Shown here piece by piece: positions 35,107 through 47,100 of a stretch of DNA of 64,000 nucleotides (the stretch's first letter is position 1; every line of letters starts with the position of its first letter). The position numbers and the translations under genes are program-made. Below the pieces are notes generated by a model, which ran no database searches, was not told the origin of the DNA, and saw only the letters and a program-made list of their open reading frames with translations. The DNA is from Macrostomum hystrix (Eukaryota > Platyhelminthes > Macrostomidae), in NCBI GenBank assembly GCA_950097015.1, contig CATNEN010000011.1:1302001-1366000 (forward strand). The letters are read 5' to 3'.

Positions 35107-38100
35107 TTATTCGTTCCAACTCCATTGAAAGATCGTCTCGTTCGAATTGAGAATCTTCCAGAGCTCGCCGAATTCGATCTAACTCAGCACTGAGCTGGTT
35201 CCTTTCCTCCAAGGCGGACATTTTCTCATGCAAATGCAGCTGCAACCGTTCATTGCTCTCCATTAGCAATTTATCAACGGTAGCCGATAATCGACTGTTG
35301 TGCTCTTCGTGAAGCTTTTCCCTTTGCTGCGAGCGAGACAATTCGTTTCTAATCTCGTCTAATTCGGCTAGAAGCTCGGCCGGATCCGGCTGACTAGATT
35401 CCGACGCTGCAGCCAGGGTGGAATCGTTGGAATCGCCGGTTCCCGACTGCTGCTGCTGCTCATTAGAGGCGGTCAATTGTCTCAGCTTGTCCTCGGCAGT
35501 TCGCAGGCTGGCAGCTTGCATAGCCAGCTGCTCTTCTAGCCGATCGTTGCGCTCGTGGGCGGAGGTGGTCTCGCGCTGGGCGCTCAGATAGCGCTGCTCA
35601 AGGGTGGCGATGCGCTCCTCTTGGTCCTCGCGCTGAGCTTCGGCCTCCTGTGAGGAACCATGCGGGCAAGTGTTATTTAGAAACTAGTTCCGTTCCTCAC
35701 TGAAACTCTTCGGCAGATTCCGATTTCCAATCTTTAGCCGCTTCTAGATCTAGCGATTCCAGATAATTATCTTCGGCAGATTCCATTTCCTAATATAAGA
35801 TTTTAAGTAGATTCCAGTTCCTAATCTAGGCTTTCGGCAAATTTGAGTTTCCAATTCCTAACGGAAACAGACACTAAATTCCTAACGAGATAATCGGCAG
35901 TTTCCCATTTCTTATCAATATTTTCGGCAGATTCCAGTGCCTTATCATATCTGATTCCCGATTTTATTGCACATGACAAATTGGTCTTGGGCGGATTCCA
36001 AACGTAGCCAAGTCAGATTCCAGCATAATTTAGAAGCTAATCGAAAAATCTTTGTCAGATTCCTGTACTTAATAATAATTTTAACAATTTCAACGAATAG
36101 CAGCAAACCTTGAGATCTCGCTGAAGTCTTTCGATAACTTCGCCGCTTCGACCGCTCTCAGTCTGGGAACGATGCAGAGCCTCTTCAAGATCGCGTAGTC
36201 GACTAGACAACTCAGAAACTTGCCTCCGACTGAGCAGCAACTCAGCGCTGCTTTTGTCTAACCGATCCTGATAGTCTACGATTTTGGCCGCGTCTGAGTC
36301 CGCCTCGGTGTTGCCATTGGATATGGCGGCAGGCTGCTTTGCAACAGCAAAGTTTTAAGGAGTCTTCTTTCATGTATCATGTATTAATGACAAAAAGCAC
36401 GAATGACCCACACTGACTTGCCTAGATACCATCTTCAGCTACCTAATGACCATCTTCATCAGTTACCTAATGACCAACTTCAGTCACATAATGACCATCT
36501 TCAGCTACTTAATGATCATCTTCAGCTACCTAATGACCATCTTCATCAGTTACCTAATGACCATCTTCAGTTACCTAATGACCATCTTCAGTTATATAAT
36601 GACCAACTTCGGTTACCGAATGACTAACTTCAGTTTCCTAATAGCCACCTAATGACTAACTTCAGTTTCCTAATAGCTACATAATGACGAACTTCAGTTT
36701 CCTAATAGCTACCTAATGACTAACTTCAGTTTCCTAATAGCTACCTAATGACTAAGTTCAGTTTCCTAATAGCTACCGAATGACTAACTTCAGTTTCCTA
36801 ATAGCTACCTAATGACTAAGTTCAGTTTCCTAATAGCTACCTAATGACTAAGTTCAGTTTCCTAATAGCTACCGAATGACTAACTTCAGTTTCCTAATAG
36901 CTACATAATGACTAACTTCAGTTTCCTAATAGCTACCAAATGAGCAACTTCAGCTACCTAATGACCATAATGACAAGTAATAGATTATATGACTGGTATC
37001 AAAGCAAAAAGAAGACAATTTACCGCTGACTCAGAATTAGCAGCGCCACTATCAGAAGTTCTGCTCAACCTGGCCACCTGTTCTCTCAGGCTAAACAGTT
37101 CCTGATTGGCTGAGCCCAGTTCCTCTTCAAGCTGGCCAGACCGATCCAAAGCCTGGCGCAGTTTCTCTTTAATCTTCTCATCCAGCGCTTTGTGATGCTC
37201 GAATAAGCTTTTCAAAGCTTTCAAAACTTCAACCTCGGAGCTGACGCCGGCGGGCGATGCTGCCTGTCGCTTGACAACGGTCATGCGCAGAGAGCGCTCG
37301 TGCCTAGCAACTAGGGATTCCAGGTGCTCCAATAGAAGCCTAGTATTGTTGCGTTCAGCTTTCAAATCGCCCACTTCTTCTTCGCGTTCTCGAAGCTGTT
37401 CTCGGACTAGATTTAATTCGCGACTCAGTACAGCAACGTCCTGCGGAAGTACCAGATATTTACCAATAGTGTAATAATATTTGTAGTAGGCTAGTGGACA
37501 CTGGTACATCATTTTTTGACAGTAAATGACAATCCTGCCCGGATTTATAAATCGTGGTCCCAAATAAATGTGGCCTCGCAGCGGAATCGAACCCTGGGAG
37601 CTTGGTTTGATTTGAAGGTTGGGGGTTCGATTCCAGACTCACTGGAACAATAAGTGCCATTTTAGCAATACACTTAACTCTGCGTTCCTTTAGTTCACCC
37701 AGCTGTAAAATGGGTCCCCCAGTCCATGGACTGAACAGCCGTACGCAGCCTACAGATGCTGCGGCTGTGCTGTCGTCATGACAGGCGTAATCAGCTCGAT
37801 TATGAAGGACACATCTGGTTCCACTTCGGCTGAGATTTGACCCCGTGAAATATTCAGACTTTATTCCTTAGACAACTGGCTTAGCTGTAGCAGATACGCA
37901 TTGTGCGTAACCATACTTTACCTAGTTGCTTGTATAGGAACTTGAATTATAACCCGCACCGCAAAGTGATAGCATGCAAAAAACGCACGTGGAATGCTTT
38001 CCAGCTAGTTTTTTTAGGAAGAGACCTAATTTATGGACTGCCCTTGGGCGCAAAAAATACACGAATTCGTGTGCAACAAGTAGCTACAATGGGAAGACAA

Positions 38101-41100
38101 TCTTGTCATTATTTAGGGTCAATTGTATCGCTTTAGTTTTCAATTAAAAATGCACCCAATAGGAAGAGCAGGGAAGAGAGTTTGAAGTGCAACCATTTCT
38201 TATACAACAGTAAACAATCGAAACATTAAAAGAGCATCTGAATGGACTAAAAACACTCAGGGCAACAGTGGGTCAGAAGCAGCAGTTGTCTAAGTAGTCA
38301 GGGGATCAGAGTCCTTAGTGGGTCAGAAATCAGTGTTATTGAGTCACGGATCAGTGTTATAGGGTCAGTGATCAGTGTTATAGTGTCAGGGATCAGTGTT
38401 ATAGGGTCAGTGATCAGTGTTATAGGGTCAGTGATCAGTGTTATAGGGTCAGGGATCAGTGTTATAGGGTCAGGGATCAGTGTTATAGGATCAGGGATCA
38501 GTGTCATAGGGTCAGTGATCAGTGTTATTGAGTCACGGATCAGTGTTATAGGGTCAGTGATCAGTGTTATAGGGTCAGGGATCAGTGTTATAGGGTCAGG
38601 GATCAGTGTTATAGGGTCAGGGATCAGTGTTATAGGGTCAGGGATCAGTGTTATAGGGTCAGTGATCAGTGTTATAGGATCAGGGATCAGTGCTATAGGG
38701 TCAGTGATCAGTGTTATAGGATCAGTGATCAGTGTTATAGGGTCAGGGATCAGTGTTATAGGATCAGGGATCAGTGTCATAGGGTCAGTGATCAGTGTTA
38801 TTGAGTCACGGATCAGTGTTATAGGGTCAGTGATCAGTGTTATAGGGTCAGGGATCAGTGTTATAGGGTCAGGGATAGTGCTATAGGGTCAGGTATCAGT
38901 GCTATAGGGTCAGTGATCAGTGTTATAGGATCAGGGATCAGTGCTATAGGGTCAGGGATCAGTGAAATAGGGTCAGTGATCAGTGTTATAGGATCAGGGA
39001 TCAGTGTTATAGGATCAGGGATCAGTGTTATAGGGTCAGGGATCAGTGTTATAGGGTCAGGGATCAGTGTTATAGGGTCAGGGATCAGTGTTATAGGGTC
39101 AGGGATCAGTGTTATAGGGTCAGGGATCAGTGTTCTAGGGTCAGGGATAGTGCTATAGGGTCAGGTATCAGTGCTATAGGGTCAGGGATCAGTGCTATAG
39201 GGTCAGTGATCAGTGTTATAGGATCAGTGATCAGTGTTATAGGGTCAGGGATCAGTGAAATAGGGTCAGTGATCAGTGTTATAGGATCAGGGATCAGTGT
39301 TATAGGGTCAGGGATCAGTGTTATAGGGTCAGGGATCAGTGTTACAGGGTCAGTGATCAGTGCTATAGGGTCAGGGATCAGTGTTATAGGGTCAGGGATC
39401 AGTGTTATAGGGTCAGGGATCAGTGAAATAGGGTCAGTGATCAGTGTTATAGGATCAGGGATCAGTGTTATAGGGTCAGGGATCAGTGTTATAGGGTCAG
39501 GGATCAGTGTTATAGGGTCAGGGATCAGTGCTATAGGGTCAGTGATCAGTGTTATAGGATCAGTGATCAGTGTTATAGGGTCAGGGATCAGTGAAATAGG
39601 GTCAGTGATCAGTGTTATAGGATCAGGGATCAGTGTTATAGGGTCAGGGATCAGTGTTATAGGGTCAGGGATCAGTGTTACAGGGTCAGTGATCAGTGCT
39701 ATAGGGTCAGGGATCAGTGTTATAGGGTCAGGGATCAGTGTTATAGGGTCAGGGATCAGTGAAATAGGGTCAGTGATCAGTGTTATAGGATCAGGGATCA
39801 GTGTTATAGGGTCAGGGATCAGTGTTATAGGGTCAGGGATCAGTGTTATAGGGTCAGGGATCAGTGCTATAGGGTCAGGGATCAGTGTTATAGGGTCAGG
39901 GATCAGTGTTATAGGATCAGGGATCAGTGTTATAGGATCAGGGATCAGTGTTATAGGGTCAGGGATCAGTGTTATAGGGTCAGGGATCAGTGTTATAGGG
40001 TCAGGGATCAGTGTTATAGGGTCAGGGATCAGTGTTATAGGGTCAGGGATCAGTGTTATAGGGTCAGGGATCAGTGTTATAGGATCAGGGATCAGTGTCA
40101 TAGGGTCAGTGATCAGTGTTATTGAGTCACGGATCAGTGTTATAGGGTCAGTGATCAGTGTTATAGGGTCAGGGATCAGTGTTATAGGGTCAGGGATCAG
40201 TGTTATAGGGTCAGGGATCAGTGTTATAGGGTCAGGGATCAGTGTTATAGGGTCAGTGATCAGTGTTATAGGGTCAGGGATCAGTGTTATAGGGTCAGGG
40301 ATCAGTGCTATAGGGTCAGGGATCAGTGCTATAGGGTCAGTGATCAGTGTTATAGGGTCAGTGATCAGTGCTATAGGGTCAGGAATCAGTGCTATAGGGT
40401 CAGGGATCAGTGCTATAGGGTCAGGGATCAGTGCTATAGGGTCAGGGATCAGTGTTATAGGGTCAGGGATCAGTGCTATAGGGTCAGTGATCAGTGTTAT
40501 AGGATCAGGGATCAGTGCTATAGGGTCAGGGATCAGTGAAATAGGGTCAGTGATCAGTGTTATAGGATCAGGGATCAGTGTTATAGGGTCAGGGATCAGT
40601 GTTATAGGGTCAGGGATCAGTGTTATAGGGTCAGGGATCAGTGTTATAGGGTCAGGGATCAGTGTTATAGGGTCAGTGATCAGTGCCATAGGGTCAGGGA
40701 TCAGTGTTATAGGATCAGGGATCAGTGCTATAGGGTCAGTGATCAGTGCTATAGGATCAGGGATCAGTGCTATAGGGTCAGGGATCAGTGCTATAGGGTC
40801 AGGGATCAGTGCTATAGGATCAGGGATCAGTGCTATAGGGTCAGGGATCAGTGCTATAGGATCAGGGATCAGTGCTATAGGATCAGGGATCAGTGCTATA
40901 GGGTCAGGGATCAGTGCTATAGGATCAGGGATCAGTGCTAGAGAGGATGCCAAATAGAGCGAATGCCAAAACGAAAACATAGTAGCATGTGGTTTCGGAG
41001 GCCATGGTTATTTATTTTGACATTAATCGCTCCATGATAGTTCAAACAAAATTACATCCAATTTTGTGTCATTAAAATTGCTAACTCAAAAACGCCAGAG

Positions 41101-44100
41101 AATCATTTCTGATTCTAACTAACTCGTATGTAGATTACTACGCCAGAATACGTGCAAGCTAGTTAATCTTTGTAGCTAAACTAGATGCGGCATGGCATTG
41201 AATAGCAACAGAAATTATCGAGGGTAGTCTAGATGAAATGCCATCTGGGAGATAGTACGGAGAGAGAGAGAGGAATGGGAGAGGAGAGATGCAGCATTCT
41301 CTCGATAACAGTATTTTTCTAACTATTCGAGCATATAGGCTAAGGATGGTGCAGCAGCAGCAGTTGTCAACGAATGTGTACAGATGTACATAGCTCTTGC
41401 ATATCATTCTCGTTGCTTTATCTCTAACCATGCCAGGAACAGAAGCCACAGATCGTTAAAACTGATGCCATCAAAACAGAGACACACATATTAACAAGAA
41501 TTTGATAACTGATACATATTTCTAAGGCTGAGATTCGATCTCCCGACCTTTTCAGTTAGAAGTCCAACTAAAGCTATTAAACCACTAAACTACAAGCTCC
41601 CTTTGAATATATATATAGATGTGTGCTAAATCATGCCGCCATTTTATATGGGAAAAGGCCAGGAAATGTAGGATGAGAAGAAGAACGACAAACGTCCTTA
41701 CTAAGGTGCCCCCCTAGGGGAGTTAGAGACAGACAGACAGAGAGAGATGAAGAGGGAGCCAGCTGCACTTAAACATGCTGTTAGATTAGAGACCCCTGCC
41801 TTCCTAATTCTCTCATCTTCAATGGAGCGCGAGCTTGTTCCCATCACCAATGGCCCCCCTATTCTATTAATCCAGCCCAGATCACCAGTTGATTGTGTGC
41901 TTATGCTTTGTCTATGCAATCATATGTATGCCAGAACCTATAACATAATAGCTAATTATATATCTCTAAGAAATAAGTTAGGGAAACGCTACGAATAAAA
42001 CAGTCGAGAGTAAATTACATACAGTAGCTGACATCCAATTGGGAAAATTAATATTATGAAAGGGTAAAACTTAAACAGCGAGATACGATAGTAAAAATGA
42101 GATGACTGATAAGACGATAATATCCATATCAGTGTCTCTGTACTTCTCGTATGTTGATCTGGCATTGAATACGCAGTATATTTTGTATATATATATTTAT
42201 ATATATGCTAGTCTAGCTTTAAGTGGAATCATTTATTAATGTGCAGCCGACAGCACAGCCGCAGCTATTGCGCGGCGCATCTGAAAGCTGCGTAGGACTG
42301 TTCAGTCCATGGACAGGAGGGGCGCCACACCCCTCTTCAATTATCCCAGCTAATGCTGGTACCCATTTGACAGCTGGGTGAACTGAAGCAATGCATAATC
42401 AAGTGTCTTGCTAAAGGACACAAATTGTTCTAGTAAAGTCGGGAATCGAACCCCCGACCTTCAAGTTGTGATTCAGATGCTCTAACTACAAGGCTACAAC
42501 CTCTCTATTTAGTTACGATTTTTTTAGTTTTAAGTGAAAAGGGAGATTTGAAGGAAAAAATAAAAATGGTTATCTTAAGGGGGAGAATGTGAAAAGGGAT
42601 ATCTCAAGAGGCGGGGGGGAAGCGAAAAGAGGAGATCTTAATGGGGATCACGAGAAAACAGGAGATCATAAGGGACAGAAAGTGAAAAAGCGTGAATCGG
42701 TAAGGCAGGGAGATTCTAAAACGGAAGAACGTGCAACAGTAACTATAGATTCTTATATATTTCCCCGGACTAACAGAATAAGCAACGAACACTTTCCCCC
42801 CTAGTTAAAGTGTCTAAGTTACAATAGTAGATTAGCTACATACTGGCAAGGTAAGGCTATTCAACCGCCCACGATCGTGTAGAATGACTATTGTGCCAGG
42901 TGTTTAACATTCTGCATTTAAAAAGATCATTTTATGAAGCTTTAATCGTAGAAATCATTCTAAAGTTCGCTTATTAACTTGGTCTCAATAAGACAGACAA
43001 AAGTGCAGCTAGACTGAAAAAAGTTTTTACATTTAGAGTATAAACAACTATAGCTTAAGTGTGAAGCTAACGCAACCGTAATTCATTATTATTATTTTTA
43101 TTTATGACTATTTATCCAGAGCTTCTCGCAGAAATTGGCCAAAACTAAGGGCACAGCAATCAGCGGTAGAAGCACCGTCAAGGATTTGTTATTCCCAGCC
43201 ACATTTGTATAGCCAGTCTAGCTGCGCTGTTGATGAGTTGTTGGCACTAGTTTTCTGTGTTGATCTATTTCTCTTTCTGTATATTCTAGTATATATTCTA
43301 GGAATATATAACACAGAAAAGTTAGCAAAAAGTATTAATATTTGACTGCTCTGAATTTGAGCACTAAAATCAACTTGACACAGAACAATAAAGAAAACTA
43401 GACAGATAGAAGAGGGAAGAGATTGGACAGGGGAGAGATGAGGCAGGGTAGAGATGAGACACGGGAGAGATGAGGCAGGGGAGAGATGAGGCAGGGGAGA
43501 GATGAGGCAGGGGAGAGATGAGACACAGGAGAGATAAGGCACGGGAGAGATGAGACACGGGAGAGATGAGACACAGGGGAGATGAGACACAGGAGATGAG
43601 ACACAGGAGAGATGAGACACATGAGAGATGAGACACAGGAGAGATAAGGCACGGGAGAGATGAGACACAGGAGAGATAAGGCACGTGAGAGATGAGACAC
43701 GGGAGAGATGAGACACAGGAGAGATGAGACACAGGAGAGATGAGACACATGAGAGATGAGACACAGGAGAGATAAGGCACGTGAGAGATGAGACACAGGA
43801 GAGATGAGACACATGAGAGATGAGACACATGAGAGATGAGACACAGGAGAGATAAGGCACGTGAGAGATGAGACACAGGAGAGATGAGACACAGGAGATG
43901 AGACACAGGAGAGATGAGACACATGAGAGATGAGACACAGGAGAGATGAGACACAGGAGAGATAAGGCACGGGAGAGATGAGACACAGGAGAGATGAGGC
44001 ACGGGAGAGATGAGACACAGGAGAGATGAGACACAGGAGAGATGAGACACATGAGAGATGAGACACAGGAGAGATAAGGCACGTGAGAGATGAGACACAG

Positions 44101-47100
44101 GAGAGATGAGACACATGAGAGATGAGACACAGGAGAGATGAGACACAGGAGAGATGAGACACATGAGAGATGAGACACAGGAGAGATAAGGCACGTGAGA
44201 GATGAGACACAGGAGAGATGAGACACATGAGAGATGAGACACAGGAGAGATGAGACACAGGAGAGATGAGACACATGAGAGATGAGACACAGGAGAGATG
44301 AGACACAGGAGAGATAAGGCACGGGAGAGATGAGACACAGGAGAGATGAGGCACGGGAGAGATGAGGCACGGGAGAGATGAGACACAGGAGAATAGAGAC
44401 ACAGGAGAGAAGAGACACAGGAGAGATGAGACACAGGAGAGATGAGACACAGGAGAGATGAGACACATGAGAGATGAGACACATGAGAGATGAGACACAG
44501 GAGAGATGAGACACAGGAGAGATGAGACACATGAGAGATATGACACAGAAAAGATAAGACACAGGAGAGATGAGACACAGGAGAGATGAGACACATGAGA
44601 GATGAGACACATGAGAGATGAGACACAGGAGAGATGAGACACAGGAGAGATGAGACACGGGAGAGATGAGACACAGGAGAGATGAGACACATGAGAGATA
44701 TGACACAGAAAAGATAAGACACAGGAGAGATGAGACACGGGAGAGATGAGACAAGTGAGAGAGAAGACAAGGGATGTAGATTGTAGACTAAACTAGACTA
44801 CAACCTCAAAGGACGAAAGCTTTCTGGCCTAGCAAGAAATTCTTAATACAACTTTAACAGAACATTTAGCCAATTCATTTTCAAATTGTAAATCCTTTAG
44901 AGGCGTTTGGATGCGGCAGATTTTTAAGCAACCAACCAACGGATCCTAAAGAAAACTCGAATCCCCTAGAGCAATAATATACGACTGCGCCGCTGCAAGC
45001 GGCTCTACAGTCTGCTATTTTTTCTTTTATAAGAGCGCCTTTAAGAAAAATAGATGGCTTATAGTGGCCGGCAAGAAGATTGGGGTGGGTGGTTGGGGCA
45101 AAAGCTGCTTTTCAAGCAGAGCAAAAGTGCAGGCCCTAAAAATCAACCCGGCCTTACTATGTACTCGTAAACTAATAAAATATTAATATGTAGAGTTTAA
45201 AATAAAGAAAGTAATTTTACTGTCTAGCTATCCTACGTGGATTGATCGATATTGATTGTTCTTTTACAAAGTATCAATTATTAATAAAAATTTGACAAGA
45301 TGCAGAATAAAACTATGTTATCAGATTAGTAATTTAATTAACAAGTTACTAGGCCTATAAGCTATAAGCTTGAAGGTTATCATAGTTCAAACTAGATTTC
45401 TAATGACTCAAATGTGTCTCCAAGAACTTAAGCATTTCTTTGAGGAACTAAATTCGTATCTAACGACTCAAACTCGTCTCTAACAGCTCAAACTCAACTC
45501 TAACGACTCAAACTCGTCTCTAACGACTCAAACTCGTATCTAACGACTGAAACTCGTCTCTAACGACTCAAACTCGTCTCTAACAGCTCAAACTCAACTC
45601 TAACGACTCAAACGCGTATCTAACGACTGAAACTCGTCTCTAACGACTCAAACGCGTATCTAACGACTCAAACTCGTCTCTAACGACTCAAACTCGTCTC
45701 TAACAGCTCAAACTCAACTCTAACGACTCAAACTCGTCTCTAACGACTCAAACTCGTCTCTAACGACTCAAACGCGTATCTAACGACTCAAACTCGTCTC
45801 TAACGACTCAAACTCGTCTCTAACAGCTCAAACTCAACTCTAACGACTCAAACTCGTCTCTAACGACTCAAACTCGTCTCTAACGACTCAAACGCGTATC
45901 TAACGACTCAAAATCGTCTCTAACGATTCATATGACTCACAATTGCTTTAAACGACAAAAACCCGTCTCTCTTACGATTTAAAGTCGTCACTATTGACTT
46001 ATATTTTAATTAAGGGTATCTGTATCGTGTTTAATTTGGTATAACCAACACGCTTTATATCGTGTTTTGAAACGAAAAAAATTAAATGGATAAAGATACT
46101 AGTAAAGGGCAGTAGAATTGATCTAATTGGGTTGGATAAGATTGATGTTAGTTATTAGCTGTCGATATAATCATATAACTGTGCTTATCTACGTGCGTAG
46201 AAAAGTAGAATAATAACTTAAAGAAAAAGAAGGAAAGATAGGAAAGTCTGCTTTGATTTCCTGGGCCGGCTAAACAGACAATCAAAGACTGCGTTGCTAT
46301 ATACACACACAGATCCCAATAAGCTAGCTATATAAGACAAATATATCCCCACTAAACAGACCAATCTGTCTGAATTCGCGGCCAGATCCTCTACGAGCCG
46401 TAACCAATTTCCCGATTCCATACCGCATATGGCCGATGCAATACAATCTTAAGGCATTAAATGATCTGCTAGTATCTATACGTATAACCGTATAACATAA
46501 TTTATAATATATTAATTAATTAAAATTAAAATTAAAATTAATTAACTGTTAAGTAGATCAATACAGTAAAAACCTATTTAATAGATTGCTATATTAATTA
46601 ATACATGAAACATAAATATAGACTTCAATAGATGCTAATAATTTTGAATCAAATGAGTTGAAAAAGTTGAAGGAGATAAGAGTAAAAAAGAGATGAACTT
46701 TTTTCTATAATATTGCCAACAAACCCTTTAAGTGAAGATGGAGATTACAATTGAAAAACAAATAATAGAAATCTCATAGTAAGGTTATTAAGACACAAGG
46801 AAACATCAGATAATAAGAAAATAAATCAACATGGTGGATATATAACCCAATTAATTAGTAGAAAAATATATTATATATCAGCCGATCAAATGACAGAAAG
46901 ATAAATCAGCCAATCAAACACCAGTAAGATATATCAGCCAATCAAACGCCAGTAACATACATCAGCCAATCAAAGAACAGGAAGAAATATCAGCCAATCA
47001 AACGCCAGTAAGATATATCAGCCAATCAAACGCCAGTAACATACATCAGCCAATCAAAGAACAGGAAGAAATATCAGCCAATTAAACGCCAGTAAGATAT

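Noticed and set aside
39127-40980. 617- and 583-residue frames on opposite strands
   Set aside because: Both are the 21-bp array, inside a liprin intron; opposite strands cannot both be meaningful and the unit alone explains them.
43189-44770. Three overlapping minus-strand frames of 446-521 residues
   Set aside because: The 16-bp period cycles through all frames without stops; intronic minisatellite.
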